Origin: Anaerolineae bacterium
Lineage (GTDB): Bacteria > Chloroflexota > Anaerolineae > Promineifilales > Promineifilaceae
DNA: 64,000 bases
Direction: 5' to 3'
NCBI GenBank assembly: GCA_028277515.1
Contig: JANQGC010000114.1
Coordinates: forward strand, 22,307-86,306
The translations under genes were made by a program, and so were the position numbers. Below are positions 36,360-44,545 of the stretch, one piece after another; position 1 is the first letter of the stretch, and each line of letters begins with the position of its first letter. The notes under the pieces are model-generated. The model saw only the letters and a list, made by a program, of their open reading frames with translations. It ran no database searches and had not been told where the DNA came from.

Positions 36360-37213
36360 GGATTATTTTCCTTAAAAAATTGACTTTTTTGGCTCTCCAA
36401 AACTTCATCAACGCCTAATAGCGACGTCTGCAAAATATGTTCAGCCCGGCTCAGGTCAAGCGTACAGTCTTCAGGCCACTGTTCACTGTCCCCCTCGGCA
36501 AAGTAAAGGGTTTCCCGCGGATTGATTTGCCACCAATCCAACATGCGTACACCGAACGCGGCGCGGGTCAATTGCTGGTTTCCGGCGACGTTTAGGATGC
36601 CCTTGTAATTATTCCAGGCCAATTCCAGGAGGGCGGAGCAAAGGGTTTGCACCCAGATAGGGTTGCGGCTCTGGTTGGTGAACAGGGTTACCGTGCGCCC
36701 CTTTTCTAAAGCTTGAGCCATCCATGCCGTTCCATGATCCATGTGTCGCAAGCCGTAAATGAGCGAGGTGCGGATAATCACATGATCCCTCGTCACGCTC
36801 ACAATTTTTTCTGCATCTGCTTTGGCCCGGCCGTATGCATGCATGGGTGTTACCGGGGCCGACTCATCATATGGACCATCTTTGCCATTGAATACGACAT
36901 CGGTTGACATGTGAATCAGCCGGGCATTGATATTGTCGGCCGCTTCCGCTATGTTGCCCGTTCCTTTGACAATGACGTCACGCAGCTCATCTCCGCGGTT
37001 GGAACCGACAGTATGGATAATAACCTGGGGCTTGAGCGTGGTGATTAATTTAGTGACGGCCGTGTGGTCACGCACATCCATCCTGGTGCCACTCGGTAGA
37101 TTTAGGGGATCGTTGTGCAAGAACGTGTATTTTATATTGTGCTGTTTGCCGGCCAGGGGCACTAAATGTCGCCCAAGATACCCACCGCCCCCTGTAATGA
37201 GGATATCAGCCAT
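36356..37213 (-). CDS. RmlD-like NAD(P)-dependent sugar-nucleotide reductase
   Basis: 285 residues. Start set at ATG 37213, where homology begins and AGGGAG lies upstream; the frame is open for 32 more codons. Extended SDR with Rossmann motif ITGGGGYLGRHLV, HMSTDVVFNGKDGPYDE, and the catalytic Y-x3-K in YGRAKADAE. It resembles dTDP-4-dehydrorhamnose reductase (RmlD substrate-binding type), but no other rml genes are near, so the substrate is uncertain. Confidence 0.8.
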   Translation of the reverse strand: MADILITGGGGYLGRHLVPLAGKQHNIKYTFLHNDPLNLPSGTRMDVRDHTAVTKLITTLKPQVIIHTVGSNRGDELRDVIVKGTGNIAEAADNINARLIHMSTDVVFNGKDGPYDESAPVTPMHAYGRAKADAEKIVSVTRDHVIIRTSLIYGLRHMDHGTAWMAQALEKGRTVTLFTNQSRNPIWVQTLCSALLELAWNNYKGILNVAGNQQLTRAAFGVRMLDWWQINPRETLYFAEGDSEQWPEDCTLDLSRAEHILQTSLLGVDEVLESQKSQFFKENNP

Positions 37214-37402
37214 GAATTTGCTCCCTGCTAACGATATTGTAGCGTGAGCTTGCCGGCGTACGGCCGAAACAACCTTTCCAGGTTGTTCTACAGGTGCGCA
37301 ATTTGGCAACGTTATTATGAGATGTCATTATCCTCATAGAATAACGCTCGCGACGTGGTTGTTCACGAAAAAACTCAAGGATTCCCAATGATTTAAACTA
37401 AG

Positions 37403-38116
37403 TTAGCTGGGACTGCGCGTCTCAAATCGCTGCTCGACCATTGCCAGGGCTGATCCTGCCGCTTCCTGTGCCGCCGCCTGTTTACTGGACCCGCAACCTT
37501 CACCCCACAGCTCATCACCAATGAACACTTGTACCGTAAAAGTCTTAGCGTGATCGGGTCCAGTTGCTCCGATCACGTTGTAGTGGGGCGTAATATTATA
37601 TTGAGCCTGCGCCCAAACCTGAAATTCGCTTTTGGCATCGATGTGTAACGCGTTTTCTCGGATCTTAACCAATGCCGGGCCGACCAATCGCTCCACCAGG
37701 CTCTGCACATTTTCCACGCCTTGATCGAGGTAGATAGCGCCAACGACAGCTTCAAAGGCAGCACAGAGGATGGGGGGGCGCCTCCGCCCACCATTTTCTT
37801 CTTCACCATAACCGAGGCGTAAAAAACGGCCGATTTGCAGTTCCTGGGCAAAACCGGCCAACGTTCTGGTTTTTACTAAAGCTGCGCGCAGCGTGGTCAA
37901 TTCCCCCTCATTCATCTCCGGAAAACGATTATACAGATAAGCCCCAACTACAAAATCTAAAACGGCGTCTCCTAAAAATTCCAGCCGTTCATTATCCTCC
38001 AAAACAATTTCCGGATTCTCATTGACAAAGGAGCGATGAGTTAAGGCCCGCTGCAAGAGAGAATAATCATTGAAGGAAACTTGAAGATTTTTTTCTAATT
38101 GTCTCAAATCATCCAT
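37403..38116 (-). CDS. rnc: ribonuclease III
   Basis: 237 residues. RNase III signature ERLEFLGDAVLDFVVG near residue 42, the second acidic site in AAFEAVVGAIYLDQG, and a C-terminal double-stranded-RNA-binding domain (~160-232) ending SSKQAAAQEAAGSALAMVEQR. It cleaves dsRNA in rRNA and mRNA maturation. It is transcribed away from the LacI gene. The 189 nt between this gene and the reductase hold only weak hairpins. Confidence 0.95.
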   Translation of the reverse strand: MDDLRQLEKNLQVSFNDYSLLQRALTHRSFVNENPEIVLEDNERLEFLGDAVLDFVVGAYLYNRFPEMNEGELTTLRAALVKTRTLAGFAQELQIGRFLRLGYGEEENGGRRRPPILCAAFEAVVGAIYLDQGVENVQSLVERLVGPALVKIRENALHIDAKSEFQVWAQAQYNITPHYNVIGATGPDHAKTFTVQVFIGDELWGEGCGSSKQAAAQEAAGSALAMVEQRFETRSPS

Positions 38117-38314
38117 GGCAAATAGTGTACATCAATAAACGCGTGAATCAACCCACCGATACCCACCCATGATGAAGTGTCTATCGCTTAACAGATGTAA
38201 AGTTACCCCCATCTTGGCCAGCAGCGCAATATTACGATTGAAGGATTATGACATCAAAACATTTTGCTGTTAGATGGAACGAGAATTCACTTACCCAGCA
38301 AAAAGGTTGAAGCA

Positions 38315-38361
38315 TTGACAAATCAAACCGGTTTGATTTATAATGATCAAACCGGTTTGAT
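38315..38361 (+). promoter_or_regulatory. consensus promoter with two identical LacI-type operators
   Basis: TTGACA (38315-38320), 18-nt spacer, TATAAT (38339-38344). A perfect 20-bp palindrome AAATCAAACCGGTTTGATTT (38320-38339) fills the spacer. A second copy of its 16-bp core (38346-38361) covers the transcription start. Operator centres are 24 bp apart. This fits repression by the LacI-type protein encoded right after it. Confidence 0.85.
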
Positions 38362-38389
38362 TAACGGTTGATTACCAAAGAGGATACGT

Positions 38390-39454
38390 ATGAAGCGTGC
38401 CACTATTTCAGATGTGGCTGCCCAGGCAGGCGTAAGCAAGAGCACCGTTTCCCATGCTCTCAGCGGGAAGCGGCCGATTTCTGCGGCAACGCGGCAACGT
38501 ATTATGGAAACTATCGAGTTGTTGGGTTACCAGCCCAATCCAGTTGCCCAACGACTGGCTGGTGGCCAAACCAAAACAATCGGTTATATCTACCCCCTTT
38601 ATGCTCCCCACATTGCCGGTTTAGAAATTAAATTTATTTCTAGCGCGGCGAACGCGATTAATCAAACAAATTATGCTTTCATGCTACTAACCCATCCGGC
38701 CGATGATATCGACAGTCTGCGCAGGGTCATTGCCGGCGGGCTGGTGGATGGTTTTATTTTGATGCAAGTTCGCCTGGAAGATCCGCGCGTAGGCATGTTA
38801 AAGGAAGCCGAAATCCCCTTTGTACTGGTGGGACGCTGCGCTGAAAATGAGGGATTAACCTATGTGGATCTAGATGCCGCTCAGGCCATGAAATCCTGCA
38901 TCGCACATCTAGCCGACCTGGGACATCAAAATATTGCTTACATCCATCAAGACGATCAAGACTTTGGCTTTATGCACCGCGCTAAAAAAGGATTTCTGTC
39001 CGCTTGCGAGACTTATGATTTAAAACCCTTTAGCTATGCCAGCGCCCTATCTTATGAAAGTGGCGCGTCAGCCATGAGTGCCTTACTTAAAAAATATCCG
39101 CAAATTACGGCAGTCATTGCCTGGAATAATTCTGTGGCCTGGGGAGCTATTGATATAGCCAAAGATATGGGAAGGTCCATTCCCCAAGATCTATCAATCA
39201 TCTCCTTTGGGCATTCCGGTTTATCCCATCCCAGGAGCCTGGCTTTGACTGTGATGGACATACACCCTGAACACCTGGCATCAGAAGCGGCGCGGCTGCT
39301 ATTAGCCAAACTAAAAGATCCCACATTTGAAGCAAAAAAATTGTTACAGCCGACGCTTATTAAGAGAGCTAGCACTGCAACGAATCCCGAAATCGCTTTC
39401 CATTCTAATTCTAGTAATACATGGCAAGGAAAATCTGATGCCGAAGAGTTATGA
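38390..39454 (+). CDS. LacI-family transcriptional regulator
   Basis: 354 residues. The N-terminal HTH is ATISDVAAQAGVSKSTVSHAL, followed by the hinge helix region (NPVAQRLAGGQTKTIGY) and a periplasmic-binding-protein-like effector domain (~60-330). It most likely represses its own operon, including the alpha-glycosidase that overlaps its last 17 nt, until a sugar is bound. Confidence 0.92.
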   Translation: MKRATISDVAAQAGVSKSTVSHALSGKRPISAATRQRIMETIELLGYQPNPVAQRLAGGQTKTIGYIYPLYAPHIAGLEIKFISSAANAINQTNYAFMLLTHPADDIDSLRRVIAGGLVDGFILMQVRLEDPRVGMLKEAEIPFVLVGRCAENEGLTYVDLDAAQAMKSCIAHLADLGHQNIAYIHQDDQDFGFMHRAKKGFLSACETYDLKPFSYASALSYESGASAMSALLKKYPQITAVIAWNNSVAWGAIDIAKDMGRSIPQDLSIISFGHSGLSHPRSLALTVMDIHPEHLASEAARLLLAKLKDPTFEAKKLLQPTLIKRASTATNPEIAFHSNSSNTWQGKSDAEEL

Positions 39455-41792
39455 AATAGAAACATTCTTGGACACGTCTCTGCCCGTCACATTGGTGTCC
39501 GGTTTGGAAGAATTTGAGGTCAATGGTTCTACTCTCACCTTAAGCTGTGCCACAAAGCAGTATCGTCCGGAGCTTTACAGTTATTATGGAACGACATGTG
39601 AGACTATGTGGGATCCGCCAACTGCGGGGCCACTGGCGACGATTCAACTCGATTTTTGTACGCCGGCGATCATGCGAATGCGCTATTTTCCCGGAACGGT
39701 TGTTCCCGAAAATGATACGCCCATGGTTATTGGCGAGTTTGAGGAACTCGCTCAATTGACCATTTTGGAAAATGAGGAGGCGGTTTTTGTAGAAACAGAC
39801 GCCCTAAGGCTGAAAATCATGCGCTCTCCCTGGCAGTTGCAACTAACTGATTTGGATGGCCGGCCCATATGGCATACCCAGCCTATCGACATCGAAGGAT
39901 TGATGCGCCCGCCGCTGGAAGAGCAATGGAATCCACCACAACAACGCTGGATCTTCTTACACCGCTACGCCTATCCGCTGGGCCACACCGATTATGGAGA
40001 TACCAGGCATGTATTTGCCTCCTTCGGTCTCGCTTATGATGAACATATTTACGGTTTCGGGGAGAGCTTCGGCCGCCTGGATAAAAGAGAAACCCAACAA
40101 ACTTTATGGATTCAAGAAAGTTTCAGCAATGCCTCTCCCGCTTCCTATAAGCACACGCCATTTTACGTCAGTACCCGGGGCTATGGTTTATTTGTGAATA
40201 CCTCCAACGCCATCCGCTTCCGAGTCGGCGATCTTGAACATACGACGCTATCCACCATCGTAGATGACACCAATTTATTTGACTGCTATTTGATCTTTGG
40301 CCCTTCGCTCAAAGAAATTTTACCTCGATATACGGCTATCACCGGTCAACCGGCCGTTCCCCCAAAATGGAGCTTCGGCTTGTGGATGGCGCGGATCAGC
40401 TACAGCAGCCAGGAACAGGTCGCTCAAGTCGCTAAAGAACTGCGCGAACATCAAATTCCTTGTGATGTGATTCATATTGACACCGATTGGTATGAAAATG
40501 ATTGGGAATGCGATCTGCAATTTGGAGCATCCAAATTCCCAAAACCGGCCGATCTATTCCAATGCCTAAAGGAACAGGGATTCCGCGTCAGTTTGTGGCA
40601 GTGGCCCAACATGGTCGTTTCCTCTTCCATGTATCATGAGGGGGATGAAGGAGGCTACCTGGTCAAAAGGAAAAATGGTGAATCCTTTCTCTACACCGGA
40701 TTTGGTCCGGATGCGGGTTTGATCGATTATTCAAATCCGGAAGCGGTAAACTGGGTTAAAGAAAAATTCCGCAGTCTATTTCGCCAAGGCGTTTCCGCGA
40801 TCAAAACTGATTTTGGCGAAGGGGCGCCGGTGGACGGCGTTTATCACGACGTTGCCAGCGAATCCATGCACAATCTTTACCCTTTGCTCTACAACGACGC
40901 CGTGTATGATGTGACCAGGGAAATGACGGGGGATGGAATCGTCTGGTCTCGTTCTGCCTGGGCCGGATCGCAACGCTTCCCGGTTCACTGGTCGGGAGAT
41001 GGCGTGGCTCGATTTGAAGATTTAGCCTGCGTGCTGCGCTCGGCGCTCAGTTTTGGTTTAAGCGGCTTCCCCTTCTACAGCCATGATGTCGGCGGCTTTT
41101 CCGGTCTGCCCAGCCCCGAATTGTATGTGCGCTGGGCGCAGTTGGGTATGTTTGGCTCTCACGTGCGCTGTCATGGCGCTCCACCGCGAGAGCCGTGGGC
41201 TTATGGGGAAGAAGCGGAGCGAATTTTCCGCAAATTCGATGATCTACGTTACCGGCTGCTGCCCTATATTTATAGTGAGGCGGTTCTCTGCAGCCAAACC
41301 AGTTTACCCATGATGCGCCCATTGGTCCTGGAATATGAAGACGATCCCAATACGTTTACGCTTGAGGATCAATATTTATTTGGCAGCCACTTACTGGTTG
41401 CTCCTATTTTAGACGAAACAAACCGCAGGCGCGTTTACTTGCCGGCCGGACAATGGGTAGATTACTGGTCAAAGGAAATTATCAACGGCCCACAATGGCT
41501 AACGGTTGAGGCTTCCCTAGAAACGATGCCCTTGTATGTGAAAGCGGGAACTATTCTGCCCTATGGACCCACGATGCAATATGTCGATGAACGGCCGTTA
41601 GACCCGCTCACCCTGGAAATATATTCCCCTAATAAGACGGGGAAAACCGTTATCTACGACGAGGACCAAGACAATATTGAAGTATCGTACGAGCGGGACG
41701 GAGACATGTTGCTGGTCAATGTGAGCAAAACCCCCGGCCAGGTAAAGGCCCTGGTTTTTAGCGAAGCTTTGCATATCAGTCTTAACCAATAA
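39438..41792 (+). CDS. GH31 glycoside hydrolase, alpha-xylosidase-like
   Basis: 784 residues from ATG 39438 (AAGGAAA upstream; the frame continues into lacI but homology starts here). Beta-sandwich N-terminal domain, (beta/alpha)8 barrel and distal beta domains in the GH31 order. The nucleophile is the Asp in KTDFGEGAP, the form typical of YicI-type alpha-xylosidases, and the acid/base is the Asp in HWSGDGVARFEDL. No signal peptide, so it acts on imported oligosaccharides, for example xyloglucan fragments. Under LacI control by position. Confidence 0.9.
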   Translation: MPKSYEIETFLDTSLPVTLVSGLEEFEVNGSTLTLSCATKQYRPELYSYYGTTCETMWDPPTAGPLATIQLDFCTPAIMRMRYFPGTVVPENDTPMVIGEFEELAQLTILENEEAVFVETDALRLKIMRSPWQLQLTDLDGRPIWHTQPIDIEGLMRPPLEEQWNPPQQRWIFLHRYAYPLGHTDYGDTRHVFASFGLAYDEHIYGFGESFGRLDKRETQQTLWIQESFSNASPASYKHTPFYVSTRGYGLFVNTSNAIRFRVGDLEHTTLSTIVDDTNLFDCYLIFGPSLKEILPRYTAITGQPAVPPKWSFGLWMARISYSSQEQVAQVAKELREHQIPCDVIHIDTDWYENDWECDLQFGASKFPKPADLFQCLKEQGFRVSLWQWPNMVVSSSMYHEGDEGGYLVKRKNGESFLYTGFGPDAGLIDYSNPEAVNWVKEKFRSLFRQGVSAIKTDFGEGAPVDGVYHDVASESMHNLYPLLYNDAVYDVTREMTGDGIVWSRSAWAGSQRFPVHWSGDGVARFEDLACVLRSALSFGLSGFPFYSHDVGGFSGLPSPELYVRWAQLGMFGSHVRCHGAPPREPWAYGEEAERIFRKFDDLRYRLLPYIYSEAVLCSQTSLPMMRPLVLEYEDDPNTFTLEDQYLFGSHLLVAPILDETNRRRVYLPAGQWVDYWSKEIINGPQWLTVEASLETMPLYVKAGTILPYGPTMQYVDERPLDPLTLEIYSPNKTGKTVIYDEDQDNIEVSYERDGDMLLVNVSKTPGQVKALVFSEALHISLNQ

Positions 41793-41801
41793 TGGATATT
41801 A

Positions 41802-41919
41802 AACCAACGATGGGTAAGCCCATCACTATTCGGTTAAATGTAAGCCGATTTGGTAAATCGGTCGGCGTGATTTGGTAATACCAAAAGGGCACGCTGATCG
41901 CGCTACATACCCATTGGTT
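41802..41919 (+). other. multi-hairpin structured element after the glycosidase
   Basis: A closing stem joins AACCA/ATGGGTA (41802-41816) to TACCCAT/TGGTT (41908-41919). Inside lie CCGATTT/AAATCGG (about 41845-41861) and GCGTG...CACGC with an inner TTGGTA/TACCAA. GATGGG/CCCATC (41809-41824) competes with the closing stem. GATTTGGTAA is repeated twice. It could be an RNA regulator or a palindromic repeat element; no known class recognised. Confidence 0.4.
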
Positions 41920-41926
41920 GTTTGAA

Positions 41927-41952
41927 GCGAAATTCACCTTGTTTCGCCTTTT
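41927..41952 (+). terminator. terminator after the glycosidase operon
   Basis: GCGAAA (41927-41932) / TTTCGC (41942-41947), 9-nt loop, then CTTTTTATT. Confidence 0.55.
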
Positions 41953-41998
41953 TATTGTTCAGTAAATGTATACGACTGTCTTTTTTGTAAAGTATTAA

Positions 41999-42027
41999 TT
42001 GACACACTAACTTATAAATGTTATAAA
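41999..42027 (+). promoter_or_regulatory. promoter of the MetV-MetF gene
   Basis: A perfect TTGACA (41999-42004), a 17-nt spacer, and TATAAA (42022-42027). The leader is about 98 nt and ends with GAGGAGAG before the ATG at 42132. Confidence 0.75.
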
Positions 42028-42131
42028 TGTCTGTTAATAAGCGAGCATTTTAGCAACATTATATATGGCTGCAGATAGGCTGCTTGTTTGCCCTCAAACT
42101 AGATGTCTTCTGATGCCGAGGAGAGTAATAA

Positions 42132-43547
42132 ATGTCAGCTCTGAAACGTCTCGGTATGAAATTGGACGAAAAGTACCCCCAGTTCTTCAACAAATTAGAC
42201 CGCATGATTTCACCCGTTGAAGCGACGGTCAAAAAGCCTGTTTTCGGCTGCCATATGTGTGGCCAATGCATTTTGCATTCGACAGGCATGACCTGTCCTA
42301 TGGAATGCCCCAAAAACTTGCGCAATGGACCGTGTGGCGGCGTTGGGATGGATGGCAGTTGTGAGGTTGACCGCAGCATGACCTGTGTCTGGTATAACGC
42401 GGTTACCCGGTCACAAAAATTACCCTGGCCAAAAGAAATCTATCATCAAAATCCGGCTGTTGATTGGTCTCTGCAAGGCACAGCCTCCTGGGTCAATACA
42501 ATCTCCGGAAGGGATCACCACCATAGAACCGGGCCGCAATGGCAAAAGGTAAAATTCCTTGGTTTCCAAAAAAAACCGCTGCGCAGCGGCAGTCGTTTTG
42601 AGCGATTGCTCAACAGCGGAAAATTTATTGTCACCTGTGAGGTCAATCCGCGGGACACTGCTGACGCGACGGAATTAATCGCATATGCCCGTTCTCTGGA
42701 GGGCTATGTCGATGCCGTGCATGTCAGTGACAACTTTTTAGCCCAGCCCCATATGTCAGGCACTATCGCCGCTTGCATGATCGAACAACAAACCAACCTG
42801 GAAACGATCTTGCATATGACCTGTCGCGACCGTAATCGCTTGCAGCTACAAGCTGATTTGCTGGGTGCTTATGCGATGGGCGTGCGCAATGTGTTATGTT
42901 TGACCGGAGACCATCCTTCTTTAGGTGATCACAATGAAGCCAAGGGGGTTTTCGACCTGGATTCCCTTCATTTTATCAGCCTGGTGCGCAAGATGCGCGA
43001 TCAAGGTGTGTTTGACAGTGGCCGCGAAATCATCGTTCCCCCCAAGGTATATATCGGCGGTGCTGTCGCTATCACCGCTCCCCCGTTGGAATTTCGACCG
43101 CATCGCATGGCCAAGAAAATGGCTGCCGGCGTCGACTTTCTGACTTCTCAACTGGTCTTCGACATGTCATTGCTGGAGAGCTTTATGAAGCGTGTCCATG
43201 AACTGGGCATTATTCAAAACACGCGCCTTCTGATTGGGGTTGGGGCCTTGCCGGGACCAGGAACAGCGCGAGCGATCAATAAGCACACGCCAGGGGTGGT
43301 CATTCCAGAATCGATCATAAAAAGAATGGAGGGAGTGCCCAAGAAAGAGCGCCGACAAGAAGGGGTGAAAATTGTTGTCGAACAAATACAACAACTGCAA
43401 GAAATACCCGGAATCGCGGGCGTGGATATCATGGACATGAAGCCCGACTCCTGGTTCCCCACGACAGAGATTGTTGAACTGGCAGGTTTACAGGATCGGC
43501 CGGAGCCGCCATCCTTACCGGCCGAAAGCGAATTAGCGGCCGTCTAA
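42132..43547 (+). CDS. fused MetV-MetF methylenetetrahydrofolate reductase
   Basis: 471 residues. The N-terminal ~130 residues are a Cys-rich MetV-type domain (MTHFR C-terminal, PF12225-like): CHMCGQC, CPMECPKNLRNGPCGG and the later Cys in SMTCVWYN, which would bind zinc or an Fe-S cluster. Residues ~150-440 are a MetF-like barrel (IVTCEVNPRDTADA, HVSDNFLAQPHMSG, LHMTCRDRNRLQLQ, NVLCLTGDHPSLGDH). MetV and MetF are separate partner subunits in acetogens. It reduces methylene-THF to methyl-THF and connects to the formate dehydrogenases of this window through one-carbon metabolism. Confidence 0.88.
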   Translation: MSALKRLGMKLDEKYPQFFNKLDRMISPVEATVKKPVFGCHMCGQCILHSTGMTCPMECPKNLRNGPCGGVGMDGSCEVDRSMTCVWYNAVTRSQKLPWPKEIYHQNPAVDWSLQGTASWVNTISGRDHHHRTGPQWQKVKFLGFQKKPLRSGSRFERLLNSGKFIVTCEVNPRDTADATELIAYARSLEGYVDAVHVSDNFLAQPHMSGTIAACMIEQQTNLETILHMTCRDRNRLQLQADLLGAYAMGVRNVLCLTGDHPSLGDHNEAKGVFDLDSLHFISLVRKMRDQGVFDSGREIIVPPKVYIGGAVAITAPPLEFRPHRMAKKMAAGVDFLTSQLVFDMSLLESFMKRVHELGIIQNTRLLIGVGALPGPGTARAINKHTPGVVIPESIIKRMEGVPKKERRQEGVKIVVEQIQQLQEIPGIAGVDIMDMKPDSWFPTTEIVELAGLQDRPEPPSLPAESELAAV

Positions 43548-43711
43548 CTTATCAATCTCGCGCAGGGAACCGGCAGCGTGGGTTCATTCTGATAAAAAGG
43601 AGAGTTTATGGTTTAGATGAGACGAAAAGGTGGAAATTTATGGGTTGCGGTTTTGTTTAACCGGGATCGACAGGTGTGACTTTGGAGATTATTTATTGTT
43701 AGGAGGTTATG

Positions 43712-44488
43712 ATGGCAGATTCCCCAGCAGGAAAAGAGCGGGAAGTTCAGTTTTTAGGTGGCGCTAGTATTGATGGAGCGCCAGTAGCATATGTCGTTGT
43801 CATGGCTGCGGTCGTGGCCGCTTTATCTTTTATTCCGTTTTCCGTTGTCGTTGCATCAGGTGGTAGTTTTCCCATGTCGGAAGGCATTTTCCCCCTGGTC
43901 GGTTGGGTGCTTGGCCCGATCGCAGGAGCAATCGCTAGCGGTATCGGCCGTTTGATTGGCGTGTTTTTAGCACCTCATACCGCAGGCGTGCCCTTCGTTT
44001 CTGTACTCGGCGCCGTTGTCGGTAGTCTGGCGGCTGGTGTCATGGCCGGAAAACGAAAGAATTGGTGGATTCCCTTAAGCATTGTTTTTGTTATTTGTTT
44101 GGTACTTTACCTGGGCCGGGCGATTGCCCTGAACGGCGTGGGTATTGGTGTCGCTATTGCCGGTTCATTCCTGGACTGGTCAGGGTTGCTGCTCTTCATT
44201 CTGCCCACACGAACCCTGTTTGCCCGTTGGATTGGCGATAGTAGCCTGGCCAAGGTTGGCCTTGGTGTATTCTTAGGAACCTGGATGATCACCGGTTTGA
44301 CACACCTGGTGAGCACTACCTTCACCTACTTCATGTTCAACTGGCCCGAAGAAGTTTGGATCACGCTCATCCCGGTGATTCCGCTTGAGAACTTGTTCCG
44401 CTGCATTATCGGTACGGTCATTGGTGTTGGTGTAATTGCCGGTTTGCGGGCTATCGGTCTGGTAAAACCTACCGAAGCCCTTTATTAA
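43712..44488 (+). CDS. ECF transporter substrate-binding (S) component
   Basis: 258 residues. Start placed at the second ATG (43712), 5 nt after a perfect AGGAGG; the ATG at 43709 is only 2 nt away from it. Six to seven hydrophobic helices, beginning VAYVVVMAAVVAALSFIPF, with the glycine-rich LGPIAGAIASGIGRLIG typical of S components. Substrate not predictable. Genes for the ATPase and T component follow, so this is a transporter with its own energizing module (group I). Confidence 0.75.
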   Translation: MADSPAGKEREVQFLGGASIDGAPVAYVVVMAAVVAALSFIPFSVVVASGGSFPMSEGIFPLVGWVLGPIAGAIASGIGRLIGVFLAPHTAGVPFVSVLGAVVGSLAAGVMAGKRKNWWIPLSIVFVICLVLYLGRAIALNGVGIGVAIAGSFLDWSGLLLFILPTRTLFARWIGDSSLAKVGLGVFLGTWMITGLTHLVSTTFTYFMFNWPEEVWITLIPVIPLENLFRCIIGTVIGVGVIAGLRAIGLVKPTEALY

Positions 44489-44502
44489 ACAACAGGTATT
44501 AG

Positions 44503-44526
44503 AGGGGGAATCTCAAGATTCCCCCT
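44503..44526 (+). terminator. intra-operon hairpin between S component and ATPase genes
   Basis: AGGGGGAATC (44503-44512) pairs perfectly with GATTCCCCCT (44517-44526) around TCAA, followed by only a short TTTC-type run. Likely attenuates transcription or protects the S-component mRNA, lowering the ATPase and T-component levels. Confidence 0.6.
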
Positions 44527-44545
44527 TTCAATAAGGCGAGATACC

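Noticed and set aside
43609..43617. Minimal start-stop ORF (ATG GTT TAG) after AAGGAG as a regulatory leader
   Set aside because: Two codons are too little to distinguish from chance; no conservation data.
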